A DNA stretch of 64,000 nucleotides from Nesterenkonia natronophila (GCF_003595215.1 NZ_QYZP01000001.1:868001-932000), one strand, 5' to 3'. Positions 32,712 to 42,154 are shown, counted from the stretch's first letter. Notes: generated by a model from the sequence alone, not told the origin. Translations and numbers: made by a program.

Positions 32712-34394
32712 GTGACACCTGAAAAACTCCACACCCCGCCGAAACTCCGCCAAGGCACCATGCGGATTGTCCCGCTCGGCGGCCTCGGCGAGATCGGGCG
32801 GAACATGACCGTGTTCGAGCTCAACGGCAAGCTGCTGATCGTCGACTGCGGTGTGCTCTTCCCTGAGGAGGAGCAGCCCGGGGTGGACCTGATTCTGCCT
32901 GACTTCAGTTACATCGAAGAGCGGCTCGACGACGTGGTGGGGCTGGTGCTCACCCACGGCCACGAGGACCATATTGGAGCTGTGCCTTACCTGCTGAGGC
33001 GCAAGCCGGACATTCCGCTCATCGGGTCCAAACTGACCCTTGCGCTGATCGAGGCCAAGCTCAAAGAGCACCGGATCAGCCCCTACACGCTCACCGTTCG
33101 CGAAAGTGATGTGGAGAGGCTCGGGCCTTTCGAATGCGAATTTATCGCCGTGAACCACTCCATTCCGGACGCACTGGCGGTGTTCATCCGCTCTGAGGCC
33201 GGCACAGTGATGCACACTGGCGACTTCAAAATGGACCAGCTGCCCCTTGACGGGCGCATCACGGATCTGCGGCATTTCGCGCGGGTCGGTGAGGAGGGGG
33301 TGGATCTCTACCTTGCGGACTCCACCAACGCTCACGTCCCCGGTTTCACCACCCCGGAGAAGGAGATCGGCCCGGTGATTGACCAGGTCATCTCCAAAGC
33401 GCAGCGCCGAGTGATCGTGGCCAGCTTCTCCAGTCATATCCACCGTGTGCAGCAGGTGCTCGACGCTGCCGCCGCGCATGGCCGAAAGGTCGCGTTTGTG
33501 GGTCGGTCTATGGTCCGCAATATGTCAATCGCCAAGCAGCTGGGTTACCTGGACATTCCGGAGAACATACTGATCGACCTCAAGAAGGTTGACCAGTACC
33601 CGGACCACAAAGTGGTGCTCATGTCCACCGGATCGCAGGGCGAACCGATGGCCGCCCTGTCCCGCATGGCTAACGGCGACCACCAGGTTCAGGTAGGCGA
33701 AGGCGACACGGTGATTCTGGCGTCGTCGCTGATCCCCGGAAACGAGACCGGGGTCTACCGCGTGATCAATGGGCTGATGAGCCTCGGCGCCGACGTCGTC
33801 CACAAGGACAACGCCAAGGTTCACGTCTCCGGCCACGCCAGTGCTGGCGAACTGCTCTACACCTACAACATCCTCAAACCTGGCAACGCTATGCCCGTGC
33901 ACGGCGAGCACCGGCACCTGATTGCCAACGGCAAGCTTGCAGAACTCTCCGGCGTCCCCAAGGAGAATGTGCTCCTGTGTGAGGACGGATCCGTGGTGGA
34001 CCTGCGCGAGGGCACCGCCCGGACCGTGGGTCAGATCGAGGCCGGCTACGTCTACGTGGACGGCTCCAGCGTGGGTGAGATCACCGACTCCGAGCTCAAG
34101 GACCGCCGCACGCTGGGCGAGGAGGGCTTCATCTCCGTGATCACCGTGGTGAACCGACAGACCGGCAAAATCATCTCGGGTCCCGACATCCACGCCCGCG
34201 GCGTGGCTGAAGAGGACGATGTCTTCAAGAAGATCAAGCCGAAGATCGCTGAGGCGCTCACTGAGGCGATCGAAGGCACTAAGGAGCACACCACGCATCA
34301 GCTGCAGCAGATTGTGCGGCGCACGATCGGCTCCTGGGTCAGCCGGAAGCTGCGCCGGAAGCCGATGATCGTCCCCGTGGTGGTCGAAACCTAG
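32712..34394 (+). CDS. rnj: Ribonuclease J
   Basis: A 560-residue metallo-beta-lactamase fold RNase. The zinc motif HGHEDHIGAVPYLL and MHTGDFKMDQLP, IALADSTN-like LYLADSTNAHVPG, the beta-CASP segment ASFSSHIHRVQQVLDAAAAH, and SGHASAGELL with VHGEHRHLI are all present. It acts as a 5' to 3' exo- and endonuclease in RNA turnover. The GTG start is 21 bases after dapA, an arrangement common in actinobacteria. The AAGGAG upstream is rather far from the GTG, so initiation may depend on coupling with dapA. Confidence 0.93.
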   Translation: MTPEKLHTPPKLRQGTMRIVPLGGLGEIGRNMTVFELNGKLLIVDCGVLFPEEEQPGVDLILPDFSYIEERLDDVVGLVLTHGHEDHIGAVPYLLRRKPDIPLIGSKLTLALIEAKLKEHRISPYTLTVRESDVERLGPFECEFIAVNHSIPDALAVFIRSEAGTVMHTGDFKMDQLPLDGRITDLRHFARVGEEGVDLYLADSTNAHVPGFTTPEKEIGPVIDQVISKAQRRVIVASFSSHIHRVQQVLDAAAAHGRKVAFVGRSMVRNMSIAKQLGYLDIPENILIDLKKVDQYPDHKVVLMSTGSQGEPMAALSRMANGDHQVQVGEGDTVILASSLIPGNETGVYRVINGLMSLGADVVHKDNAKVHVSGHASAGELLYTYNILKPGNAMPVHGEHRHLIANGKLAELSGVPKENVLLCEDGSVVDLREGTARTVGQIEAGYVYVDGSSVGEITDSELKDRRTLGEEGFISVITVVNRQTGKIISGPDIHARGVAEEDDVFKKIKPKIAEALTEAIEGTKEHTTHQLQQIVRRTIGSWVSRKLRRKPMIVPVVVET

Positions 34395-34406
34395 GCACAC
34401 TGGGCT

Positions 34407-34438
34407 GGAGGCCTCTACCCACGGGGGTTGAGGCCTCC
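34407..34438 (+). terminator. Hairpin after RNase J
   Basis: GGAGGCCTC and GAGGCCTCC form a perfect 9-base-pair stem around a 14-base loop that may pair further (ACCC with GGGT). It begins 13 bases after the RNase J stop. There is no T-run, so it would be a hairpin-only terminator; inferred. Confidence 0.45.
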
Positions 34439-34476
34439 GCTCCATTTGACCTCACGTCTCCGCCCTGGCTGATTTA

Positions 34477-34538
34477 CCTCGGGTTGTCGGGATGACCACG
34501 CGCTCTACGGCCGTGTAAGACCGACAACCCGGGGTTTT
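34477..34538 (+). terminator. Strong intrinsic terminator
   Basis: CCTCGGGTTGTCGG (34477-34490) pairs with CCGACAACCCGGGG (34521-34534), a 14-base-pair stem with one G-T wobble, closing a 30-base loop and followed by TTTTTC. It ends the dapA-RNase J transcript before ftsK. Confidence 0.65.
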
Positions 34539-34632
34539 TCGTTGGGGGAGGCGGAGGCGCTGGTGCCGGCAGAGTCAGCGGCAGAGGCCCTGCGGCCGCG
34601 CGTAAATGCGGGCCTTCCGGCGGACTGCGGGC

Positions 34633-34638
34633 TATGTT
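34633..34638 (+). promoter_or_regulatory. Probable -10 box for leaderless ftsK mRNA
   Basis: TATGTT ends 6 bases before ATG 34645, with no ribosome site between. Confidence 0.5.
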
Positions 34639-34644
34639 GGAACC

Positions 34645-37617
34645 ATGGCGACACGTACTTCCCCCTCGCGGTCGTCCGGCAAGAAGAAGCCCACTTCCTC
34701 CGGATCTCGCGCGCAGACGTCGAAGCAAACCCCTCCACAGCAGCAGGAGCGCGGCAATCTGCTGGCGCGCGCGGCCCGCGGAATGTGGATGGCGCTGGCC
34801 ACCCCAGTCGGCGGTTCGGTGCGCAGCATCGGAACCCAGGTGAAGATTCACCCCGATGACCGCCGCGACGGTGCGGGACTGGTGTTCTTCCTCCTTGCCG
34901 CGCTGACCGCAGTGGTGGACTGGTGGGGCGCGCACAACTGGGACCACTGGATCTCAGACGTCGTCCACCGGGTCACTGCCGGGACCTTCGGCTGGGCATC
35001 GGTGATTCTGCCACTGGCCCTTTTCATCACCGCCATCCGCTACTTCCGGGCTCCGCAGCAGCATGAAGGAAACGGGCGCGTCGCCATCGGGCTCTCCATC
35101 ATTCTGGCGGCATCCGCAGGACTGTCGCACCTCTCTGCCGGGATTCCCACCATCAACCAGATCTTCTCGCAGTCCCAGGACGGCGGGTTCGAGCAGATGA
35201 TCGACTCCGGCGGCGTTCTGGGCTACCTGGTGGTGGTACCCATGGCGACCCTCGTCACGCAGTACCCGGTGTGGGTTGTGCTCACGGTGCTGCTGGTGGT
35301 CGGGCTACTGGTCCTTACCGACACCCCCGTCCGGCGGATCCCCAGCCGGCTGGCTGTGGCTCGCGATTACATCATCGGTGAGCCCAGCCCGCGCGCGGAA
35401 CGCCCAGACGCTCCTCGCGGCGGTGCGGCACAGCAGGAGAACGCGGAGTACTACGACGAAGCGGCACCTAAGCCTCCCCGCCCGAAGACCCGCAGGATCG
35501 GGCGCGGCAAGAAGGATTACAAGACCTCCGATCGGCCCAGCTTCTTTGCCAAGATCGCCGGCAACGACGCCGCCGCCACTTCCTCGGACACCGCGGCCAC
35601 CGAAGCTGTAGACACCGCCGCGGCTGAGGGAGCCTACGACTCCTCAGTGCACGTGGAGCCTATCGACGAGGCGTCCCAGCTCAAGCCGGGGCAGAAGCGC
35701 CCCACCAGGCAGCAGCAGGAGATCGAAGCCACCAAGCGCGCTGCCGGGTTCTCCGGACCGGGCGCGCAGGGTAAGCCAACTTCGTCGTCCCCCAAGGCCA
35801 CCTCCGTCCCGGAAGCCCCAGCCCCAGCTAAGGACCTACCGGTCCGCAGCGAACAGCTGGAGCTTTCCGGGGACGTCACCTACACGCTGCCGGAGCAGTC
35901 GCTGCTGCCGGCCGGGCCCCCGCCCAAGAACAACACTGAGGCCAACGCTGAGATTGTGTCGGCACTGGACGCCACGTTCCAACAGTTCAAGGTCGATGCC
36001 GAGGTCACCGGGTTCTCCCGCGGGCCCACCGTGACCCGCTACGAGATTGAGCTGTCTCCGGGCACCAAGGTGGAGAAGGTGACCACCCTAGAGAAGAACA
36101 TCGCCTATGCGGTGGCCTCCAACGAGGTGCGCATCCTCTCGCCCATACCGGGGAAGTCTGCGATCGGGATCGAGATCCCCAACCGGGACAAGGAAGCTGT
36201 GGCCCTGGGTGACGTGCTGCGCTCGAACGCCGCCCGCAAGCTGGAACATCCCATGGTCATGGGCGTCGGCAAGGACGTGGAGGGCGGCTTCGTGGTCGCC
36301 AACCTGGCCAAGATGCCGCACCTGCTAGTGGCCGGTGCCACCGGCGCGGGCAAGTCAGCGTTCATCAACTCCATGATCACCTCCGTGCTGATGCGCTCCA
36401 CCCCGGACGAGGTGCGCATGGTGATGGTTGACCCGAAGCGTGTGGAGCTCACCGCGTTCGAAGGGATCCCCCACCTTGTCACGCCCATCATCACCGACCC
36501 CAAGAAGGCTGCAGAGGCCCTTGAGTGGGTGTGCAAGGAGATGGACAACCGGTACGACGATCTCGCGCATTTTGGGTACAAGAAAATCGACGAGTTCAAC
36601 GCCGCCGTTCGCGCGGGCAAGATCGTGCTGCCCCCAGACTCCAAGCGCGTGCTGCGCCCCTACCCGTACCTGCTGGTGATAGTGGACGAGCTGGCCGACC
36701 TGATGATGGTCGCTCCTCGGGACGTAGAGGATTCGATCGTGCGCATCACCCAGCTGGCCCGCGCCGCCGGCATCCACCTGGTGCTGGCCACCCAGCGGCC
36801 CTCCGTCAATGTGGTCACCGGCCTGATCAAGGCCAATGTGCCCTCCCGTATGGCATTCGCCACCAGCTCCGCCACCGACTCCCGCGTAGTGCTGGACTCG
36901 GTGGGCGCGGAGAAGCTGCTCGGCCAGGGTGACGCGCTGTTCCTGCCTATGGGCCAGTCAAAACCAATGCGTGTACAGGGTGCCTGGGTCAACGAGTCTG
37001 AGGTCGAGGCCGTGGTGGCGCACGTGAAGTCACAGCTGAAGGCCCAGTACCGGGAGGACGCGGTCAAGGCGATGGAGCCCAAGAAACGGCACATCGACGA
37101 AGATATCGGCGAGGACCTGGACCTGCTGCTGGCAGCCACCGAGTTGGTGGTGACGACCCAGTTCGGCTCCACGTCCATGCTGCAGCGCAAGCTGAAGATG
37201 GGCTTCGCCAAAGCAGGTCGCATCATGGACCTTATGGAGTCCCGCGGCGTCGTCGGACCCTCAGAGGGGTCCAAGGCGCGCGATGTGCTGGTCTCCCCGG
37301 AGGAGCTCGGAGAGGTGCTGGCCGCCATCAACGGTGAGTCCGGGGACGACGCCTCGCAACCCTTCGACGGGGCGGCCGAGGTGGAGCCAGCAGAATCGGT
37401 GCCGACCACCGCGGCCACCGAGGCCGTGGACGTACCGGCACACCGGTCCGAGCAGGAATCGGGACCCGGGGAGAGCGCAGAGGATGACTGGAGTGCGGAC
37501 CTGATCGCCCGGGACATGGCCGAGCGCACACGCGATCTCAGTGAGGCGGTCGACTACCACGACGTCGCTGACAATCCGACCGGTTCTGAGGATGCTTGGG
37601 CGCTCACCGGACGGTGA
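34645..37617 (+). CDS. ftsK: DNA translocase FtsK/SpoIIIE
   Basis: A 990-residue chromosome-segregation motor. The N-terminus has basic Ser/Lys-rich residues and about four membrane helices (for example VLTVLLVVGLLVLTDTP near residue 210), followed by a long disordered linker. The motor contains the Walker A GATGAGKSAFINSM, Walker B LLVIVDELADLMM, ARAAGIHLVLATQRPSVNVV and SRMAFATSSATDSRVVLD. The C-terminal winged-helix (gamma) domain reads SMLQRKLKMGFAKAGRIMDL, used to find oriented chromosome signals. The start at 34645 is set by the leaderless -10 box; an upstream ATG would add 13 residues. Confidence 0.93.
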   Translation: MATRTSPSRSSGKKKPTSSGSRAQTSKQTPPQQQERGNLLARAARGMWMALATPVGGSVRSIGTQVKIHPDDRRDGAGLVFFLLAALTAVVDWWGAHNWDHWISDVVHRVTAGTFGWASVILPLALFITAIRYFRAPQQHEGNGRVAIGLSIILAASAGLSHLSAGIPTINQIFSQSQDGGFEQMIDSGGVLGYLVVVPMATLVTQYPVWVVLTVLLVVGLLVLTDTPVRRIPSRLAVARDYIIGEPSPRAERPDAPRGGAAQQENAEYYDEAAPKPPRPKTRRIGRGKKDYKTSDRPSFFAKIAGNDAAATSSDTAATEAVDTAAAEGAYDSSVHVEPIDEASQLKPGQKRPTRQQQEIEATKRAAGFSGPGAQGKPTSSSPKATSVPEAPAPAKDLPVRSEQLELSGDVTYTLPEQSLLPAGPPPKNNTEANAEIVSALDATFQQFKVDAEVTGFSRGPTVTRYEIELSPGTKVEKVTTLEKNIAYAVASNEVRILSPIPGKSAIGIEIPNRDKEAVALGDVLRSNAARKLEHPMVMGVGKDVEGGFVVANLAKMPHLLVAGATGAGKSAFINSMITSVLMRSTPDEVRMVMVDPKRVELTAFEGIPHLVTPIITDPKKAAEALEWVCKEMDNRYDDLAHFGYKKIDEFNAAVRAGKIVLPPDSKRVLRPYPYLLVIVDELADLMMVAPRDVEDSIVRITQLARAAGIHLVLATQRPSVNVVTGLIKANVPSRMAFATSSATDSRVVLDSVGAEKLLGQGDALFLPMGQSKPMRVQGAWVNESEVEAVVAHVKSQLKAQYREDAVKAMEPKKRHIDEDIGEDLDLLLAATELVVTTQFGSTSMLQRKLKMGFAKAGRIMDLMESRGVVGPSEGSKARDVLVSPEELGEVLAAINGESGDDASQPFDGAAEVEPAESVPTTAATEAVDVPAHRSEQESGPGESAEDDWSADLIARDMAERTRDLSEAVDYHDVADNPTGSEDAWALTGR

Positions 37618-37663
37618 CGGGTGCCGCATAGGTGCACCGGTCGTAGAAGCTGGCTGTGAGTAG

Positions 37664-37669
37664 TACTCT
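37664..37669 (+). promoter_or_regulatory. Probable -10 box for leaderless pgsA mRNA
   Basis: TACTCT ends 7 bases before ATG 37677 and no ribosome site intervenes. Confidence 0.45.
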
Positions 37670-37676
37670 GACTGTG

Positions 37677-38297
37677 ATGAACGCCAACGCCAAGGCTCCG
37701 CTGCTGAATATCGCGAATGTACTGACTATGGTGCGTATCGTTCTGGTGCCGGTCTTGATCATCCTGTTGGTCGTCGACGCCGAGCCCTCCGGAGCCGGGG
37801 TCCTGCAGCCACTGGAATCAGGCGATGGAATTTTGCGTTGGGCGGCGGCCGGTGTGTTCGCTGTCGCCATGGCCACTGACGTCATAGACGGAGATCTGGC
37901 CCGGAAGCGGAACCTCATCACAGACTTCGGCAAGATCGCCGATCCCATTGCGGACAAGCTGCTGATCGGCGCTGCCCTGGTGATGCTCTCGCTGCTGGGG
38001 GAGCTGCCCTGGTGGGTGACAGCCCTCATTCTGATCCGCGAGCTGGGTATCACTGCCCTGCGCCTGATGATGCTGCGCACACAGGTGATGCCGGCCTCAC
38101 GCGGTGGGAAACTGAAGACCCTACTGCAGACTGCCGGTCTGCAACTGATGCTGCTGCCGCTGGCGGTGATCGCCGGGTGGCTGGCGGAGGTCTCATTCTG
38201 GATCATGATGGCCGCTCTGGTGGTCACAGTGATCACCGGCATCGATTACCTCCTACAGGCGATGCGCATACGCCGCGCAGCCAGGGGAGGGTCATGA
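37677..38297 (+). CDS. pgsA: CDP-diacylglycerol--glycerol-3-phosphate 3-phosphatidyltransferase
   Basis: A 206-residue membrane enzyme that makes phosphatidylglycerophosphate. The CDP-alcohol phosphotransferase motif DVIDGDLARKRNLITDFGKI followed by ADPIADK matches D-x2-DG-x2-AR-x8-G-x3-D-x3-D exactly. Several hydrophobic helices flank it (VRIVLVPVLIILLVVD at the start). The stop overlaps the CinA-type gene start by 4 bases (ATGA). It lies between ftsK and cinA as in many actinobacteria. Confidence 0.92.
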   Translation: MNANAKAPLLNIANVLTMVRIVLVPVLIILLVVDAEPSGAGVLQPLESGDGILRWAAAGVFAVAMATDVIDGDLARKRNLITDFGKIADPIADKLLIGAALVMLSLLGELPWWVTALILIRELGITALRLMMLRTQVMPASRGGKLKTLLQTAGLQLMLLPLAVIAGWLAEVSFWIMMAALVVTVITGIDYLLQAMRIRRAARGGS

Positions 38298-38908
38298 TGG
38301 TCGACGGCAACGCGGAGCAGGCGGCACGCAAGACGCAACACTCCACAGATCCTGAGGCGCTTGTGCAGCGGTTGGGCCGCCGCAGCCTCACCGTCGCAAC
38401 GGCCGAGTCGCTGACCGCAGGTGCGCTGGCGTCACGCATCGCCGACGTCCCCGGCGCCTCTGTGGCGCTGTTGGGGGGAGTGGTCTCGTACTCCAACGGG
38501 GTTAAGGAGCAGGTGCTCGGCGTGGATGCCGAGCTGCTGGAGTCCCGCGGCGCCGTCGACGGTGGCGTCGCCGCACAGATGGCCCGGGGGGCAGCTCGCG
38601 TCTGCGCGGCGGGGATCGGCGTGGCCACTACCGGGGTCGCTGGCCCCGAGCCGCACCAGGGCAAGTCGGTGGGGACCGTTTACTTGGGCTTCTACGTTGA
38701 TGCGGGAGTGGTCCAGCGATTGAGGCTCACGTTTCCTGCGGAATGTTCCTCCGAGGACACGGTGTCGGATAGGGGTGCTCTGTCCGGCTTCAGACTGTTG
38801 GGTCTCAACGGAGACAGGAAGTCGATCCGTAAGGCCAGCGTGGAAGGCGCACTCCAGCTGGTCAACGATCTTCTGCAGACCGAACCGGCCAGTCTGCCCG
38901 ACGCCTAA
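38294..38908 (+). CDS. CinA-type nicotinamide-nucleotide amidohydrolase
   Basis: A 204-residue single-domain protein matching the C-terminal half of CinA, the NMN deamidase. Signatures are VATAESLTAGALASRIADVP, VSYSNGVKEQVLGV, MARGAARVCAAGIGVATTGV and AGPEPHQGKSVGTVYLG. The N-terminal MoCF-like half of full-length CinA is absent, which is common in actinobacteria. It is coupled to pgsA by ATGA. A second ATG directly follows the first, so the exact start is uncertain by one residue. Confidence 0.9.
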   Translation: MMVDGNAEQAARKTQHSTDPEALVQRLGRRSLTVATAESLTAGALASRIADVPGASVALLGGVVSYSNGVKEQVLGVDAELLESRGAVDGGVAAQMARGAARVCAAGIGVATTGVAGPEPHQGKSVGTVYLGFYVDAGVVQRLRLTFPAECSSEDTVSDRGALSGFRLLGLNGDRKSIRKASVEGALQLVNDLLQTEPASLPDA

Positions 38909-39003
38909 GCCGTTTCCCAGGGACCGGAGTTACCGTGGGGGAACAAAATGGCGGTGAGTCGAGTTGGATCTAAACGAGAGTAGTACATGCGAGGGAGATT
39001 CTC

Positions 39004-39405
39004 ATGATGAGGCAGCCAGTCACCGTCAACGGTGTGACCCGGTGGAAGGACACCGGAGCTCAGGGCGCACCTGAAGCAACCCGTGAGTCCAAAGGTGTTG
39101 TCCTGCGCCAGGAAATCGGTGACGTTCTGCGCAGCATCCGGCAGTCAGAAGGACGGACGCTTCGTGACGTCTCTCATGATGCGCGGGTGAGCTTGGGCTA
39201 CCTGTCAGAAGTTGAACGGGGCCAGAAAGAGGCCTCCTCAGAGTTGCTGGCAAGCATCTGCACCGCACTGAACGTTCCGCTGGCAGCCATGTTGTTCCAG
39301 GTGGCTGAGCGCATTGCCACCGCTGAGGGCTCCCGAGTGCCGGATACGGTGCCGACCGAGCTGCAGCGCGAATTCGACTCCGGAGAGTTGGAGCTGCTCC
39401 ACTGA
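39004..39405 (+). CDS. clgR: ClgR-like helix-turn-helix regulator
   Basis: A 133-residue XRE-type protein. [20 protein letters not shown], then [20 protein letters not shown] and [17 protein letters not shown] match the actinobacterial ClgR regulator, which activates clp protease and stress genes. GGGAGA is 5-9 bases before the ATG. It lies between the CinA-type gene and a MarR gene, as in other Micrococcales. No ClgR operator was found near it. Confidence 0.82.
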   Translation: MMRQPVTVNGVTRWKDTGAQGAPEATRESKGVVLRQEIGDVLRSIRQSEGRTLRDVSHDARVSLGYLSEVERGQKEASSELLASICTALNVPLAAMLFQVAERIATAEGSRVPDTVPTELQREFDSGELELLH

Positions 39406-39467
39406 TCCTGGCTCTGCGGGTATGCGGGGTTGGATTCGGCGCAGCGCGGGCTCGAGGTCGATGCCGC

Positions 39468-39473
39468 TAGACT
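39468..39473 (+). promoter_or_regulatory. Probable -10 box for leaderless mRNA
   Basis: TAGACT ends 7 bases before ATG 39481 of the MarR gene. This supports that start over an upstream in-frame ATG at 39430. Confidence 0.5.
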
Positions 39474-39480
39474 TGACTGC

Positions 39481-39987
39481 ATGGTTTCTGAGGATCGTCG
39501 CGTGCACGTCAGGGAACTGCAGCAGGAACTTCATCGGCTCTTTCTGCGCCGGCGGCACAACGCTATTCAACTAGCTAAGACAATCGACCCGGAGATCGAA
39601 CCGGCTGCCTACTCCATCCTCTTTACCCTCCAGCGCGAGGGCGCGCAGCGCATGACCGACATCTCCAGGCACTTGGGGATCGGCAAACCCACGCTGTCCC
39701 GCCAGCTCACCACTCTTGCCGAGCGAGGGTTCATCACGAAGAAGGCCGACCCAGCCGATGGCCGAGCGATGGTGATCTCGCTGACCGAACAGGGGCGATC
39801 TCGGCTCGACACCGCGCAGCAGGAACGCTCCGAACGCTATCTGCACATGTTGGAACCGTGGTCGGAGGAAGACATCATGACCCTGTCCGGCCTCTTGGCG
39901 AAAATGAACCAGACCTACGCAGAGTACGACGACGCCGGCTCCTCCGGCGAGACCCAGACCGCACCCAATCAGCCCAAGGTGGCTTAG
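39481..39987 (+). CDS. MarR family transcriptional regulator
   Basis: A 168-residue winged-helix regulator: EPAAYSILFTLQREGAQRMT, DISRHLGIGKPTLSRQLTTL and AERGFITKKADPADGRAMVI form the DNA-binding helices and wing. A C-terminal helix, TLSGLLAKMNQTY, is for dimerisation. The stop overlaps a GTG just before the DUF3046 start, so the next gene is probably co-transcribed. The ligand and targets are unknown. Confidence 0.85.
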   Translation: MVSEDRRVHVRELQQELHRLFLRRRHNAIQLAKTIDPEIEPAAYSILFTLQREGAQRMTDISRHLGIGKPTLSRQLTTLAERGFITKKADPADGRAMVISLTEQGRSRLDTAQQERSERYLHMLEPWSEEDIMTLSGLLAKMNQTYAEYDDAGSSGETQTAPNQPKVA

Positions 39988-39992
39988 TGGCT

Positions 39993-40211
39993 ATGCGAGA
40001 GTCACGATTCTGGATGTTGATGGAGGAGGAGTTCGGCAAGAACTATGCTCATGTTTTGGCTGATCAGTTGGTCATCACTCCCTTCCAGCTCACCGCCCGA
40101 GAGGCCCTGGGCGCCGGGGTGTCCACCCGAGAAGTGTGGGAAGCTCTCTGCATTCAGCAGGACGTTCCGGAGGAGCGCCGACTCGGCAGAGACATCCCGC
40201 CGAAGCCTTAG
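39993..40211 (+). CDS. DUF3046 domain protein
   Basis: A 72-residue protein: MRESRFWMLMEEEFGKNYAH, ITPFQLTAREALGAGVSTRE, VWEALCIQQDVPEERRLG. DUF3046 proteins are short and regularly lie directly upstream of recA in actinobacteria; the function is unknown. The ATG at 39993 is preferred; a GTG at 39987 would add two residues and overlaps the MarR stop. Confidence 0.85.
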   Translation: MRESRFWMLMEEEFGKNYAHVLADQLVITPFQLTAREALGAGVSTREVWEALCIQQDVPEERRLGRDIPPKP

Positions 40212-40254
40212 AATGCCGGGGGTGCCTGCGGATGAGTCCGCCCCGGCGTGTTGA

Positions 40255-40270
40255 TCGAATATGTGTTCGA
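40255..40270. promoter_or_regulatory. LexA operator (SOS box) of recA
   Basis: TCGAATATGTGTTCGA closely matches the actinobacterial LexA consensus TCGAAC-N4-GTTCGA, with one half-site change. It lies just upstream of a TAGAAT -10 (40279-40284), at about the -35 position, 148 bases before the recA ATG. Confidence 0.8.
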
Positions 40271-40278
40271 TCATTGCG

Positions 40279-40284
40279 TAGAAT
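40279..40284 (+). promoter_or_regulatory. -10 box of the recA promoter
   Basis: TAGAAT, placed directly downstream of the LexA operator, implies a transcript starting near 40291 with a leader of about 127 bases before recA. Confidence 0.6.
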
Positions 40285-40417
40285 TTTCCTCAGACGTGGT
40301 CGGTGCAGGTATGCCACGCTGCATCCCGCACACACCACCCGACCGACCGAGCGCATGTCGGGGGCTGCCCCTAGTCTCGACTGTGTCAACGAACAACAAC
40401 TCTCCGTGAGGTGAATC

Positions 40418-41452
40418 ATGGCTTCCAGCCCGGATCGTCAGAAGGCCCTTGAAACGGCACTCGCCCAGATCGATAAGCAGTACGGCAAGGGATCGGTGAT
40501 GCGTCTGGGTGATGAGGTCAGAACTCCCATCGAGACCATTCCCACTTCCTCCATCGCTATGGATGCCGCCTTGGGCATAGGTGGGTTCCCACGCGGTCGT
40601 GTGGTAGAGATCTATGGCCCAGAGTCCTCCGGCAAGACCACTGTGGCGCTGCATGCTGTCGCCAATGCGCAGAAGGCCGGAGGCATCGCCGCATTCATCG
40701 ACGCTGAGCACGCCCTGGATCCCACCTACGCGGAGCGCCTGGGCGTGAACACCGATGAGCTGCTGGTCTCCCAGCCGGACACCGGAGAGCAGGCCCTGGA
40801 GATCATGGACATGCTGATTTCCTCCGGCTCCTTGGACATCGTGGTCATCGACTCAGTGGCGGCTCTGGTGCCCCGGGCTGAGATCGAAGGAGAGATGGGT
40901 GACTCGCATGTGGGTCTCCAAGCGCGGCTGATGTCGCAGGCGCTGCGCAAGATCACCGGCCGGCTAGCCCAGACCAAAACCACCGCAGTCTTCATCAACC
41001 AGCTGAGGGAGAAGGTCGGAGTATTCTTCGGCTCCCCGGAGACCACTTCAGGTGGTAAGGCGCTGAAGTTCTACGCCTCAATCCGGGTGGATGTCCGCCG
41101 GATTGAGACGCTGAAGGAAGGCGTCAACGCCGTCGGCAACCGCACCCGCGCAAAGATCGTCAAGAACAAGATGGCCCCGCCTTTCAAACAGGCTGAGTTC
41201 GACATTCTCTACGGTGAGGGCATCTCCCGCGAAGGCGGACTCATCGACGTAGGCGTGGAGAACGGCCTGGTCAAGAAGTCCGGTTCGTGGTTCACCTACG
41301 ACGGTGATCAGCTGGGTCAGGGCAAGGAAAAAGCCAGGACCTTCCTCAAAGACAATCCCGACCTGGCTGATGAGATTGAGTTGCGCATCAAGCAGAAGCT
41401 AGGGATGGTCGCCCCGGCTGAAGAGGACGGCCCCGAGCTCAAGGCGCTCTGA
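40418..41452 (+). CDS. recA: Recombinase RecA
   Basis: A 344-residue RecA with a standard core: [20 protein letters not shown], Walker [37 protein letters not shown] (Walker B and L1 region), and [21 protein letters not shown] (L2). It polymerises on single-stranded DNA, drives strand exchange and stimulates LexA self-cleavage. The GTGAGGTGA ribosome site precedes the ATG, and a LexA operator controls it. The recX gene follows 6 bases later. Confidence 0.97.
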   Translation: MASSPDRQKALETALAQIDKQYGKGSVMRLGDEVRTPIETIPTSSIAMDAALGIGGFPRGRVVEIYGPESSGKTTVALHAVANAQKAGGIAAFIDAEHALDPTYAERLGVNTDELLVSQPDTGEQALEIMDMLISSGSLDIVVIDSVAALVPRAEIEGEMGDSHVGLQARLMSQALRKITGRLAQTKTTAVFINQLREKVGVFFGSPETTSGGKALKFYASIRVDVRRIETLKEGVNAVGNRTRAKIVKNKMAPPFKQAEFDILYGEGISREGGLIDVGVENGLVKKSGSWFTYDGDQLGQGKEKARTFLKDNPDLADEIELRIKQKLGMVAPAEEDGPELKAL

Positions 41453-41458
41453 TCCACT

Positions 41459-42106
41459 ATGGCTGACCCCAAAGTAGACGCACTGCGGGAGACGCTGCAG
41501 AAGTACGAATCGGGCGAGCTGCGCTCGGACCTCTTTGGCGGCGATGCAGCAACAGGCTCAAACTCATCGGACACTGCGGCCGGGGCCCCTGCCAGCGGAC
41601 CCACATCGGGAGATGAGTACAGCAAGGCGCGGGCCACGGTGCTCCGCAAACTCACCGGCTCACCCAAATCCCGCCACCAGCTGGCCGAGGCCCTGCAGGA
41701 TAAGGAATTCAGTGCGGATGTGATCACCTCTGTCCTCGACCGGATGGAGGAGGTCCTGCTTATTGATGACGTCGAGTTTGCCCGCAGTTGGGTCCGGACC
41801 CGTCACGAGATGAAGGGCCTCGGATCGGCGGCGCTGCGCAACGAGCTGCAGGACAAGGGGATAACTAAAGAAACCATTGAGGTGGCCCTGGAGCAGCTCT
41901 CCGTGGAGGATGAGGATGCCGCCGCGCGCGAGCTCGTTGAAGGCAAGCTGCGCGGGGTCACCATCCCGGTGGGGAACGGGCCAGAGGACAGGAAAGAACG
42001 CGAGAAGATTACGCGCCGACTTGTGGGAATGCTCGGCCGACGCGGCCACAGCCCAGGTGCCGCGTTCCAACTGGTTCGTGAAGCGATGGAAGAGCGCAGC
42101 GCCTGA
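41459..42106 (+). CDS. recX: Regulatory protein RecX
   Basis: A 215-residue RecX with an unusually long N-terminal extension (about 65 residues, Ser/Thr/Ala/Gly-rich) before the helical core: ATVLRKLTGSPKSRHQLAEA, VTSVLDRMEEVLLIDDVEFA, RSWVRTRHEMKGLGSAALRN and the C-terminal LVGMLGRRGHSPGAAFQLV. RecX binds RecA filaments and limits their extension. It starts 6 bases after recA, probably in one transcript. Confidence 0.9.
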   Translation: MADPKVDALRETLQKYESGELRSDLFGGDAATGSNSSDTAAGAPASGPTSGDEYSKARATVLRKLTGSPKSRHQLAEALQDKEFSADVITSVLDRMEEVLLIDDVEFARSWVRTRHEMKGLGSAALRNELQDKGITKETIEVALEQLSVEDEDAAARELVEGKLRGVTIPVGNGPEDRKEREKITRRLVGMLGRRGHSPGAAFQLVREAMEERSA

Positions 42107-42148
42107 GGCGCCGGCAGTGGGTATGGTCGAAGATCGTGTCTCGACCGG

Positions 42149-42154
42149 TAGAAT
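42149..42154 (+). promoter_or_regulatory. Possible -10 box upstream of miaB
   Basis: TAGAAT lies 42 bases before the miaB ATG in the 90-base gap after recX. A -35 element is not clear. Confidence 0.35.
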
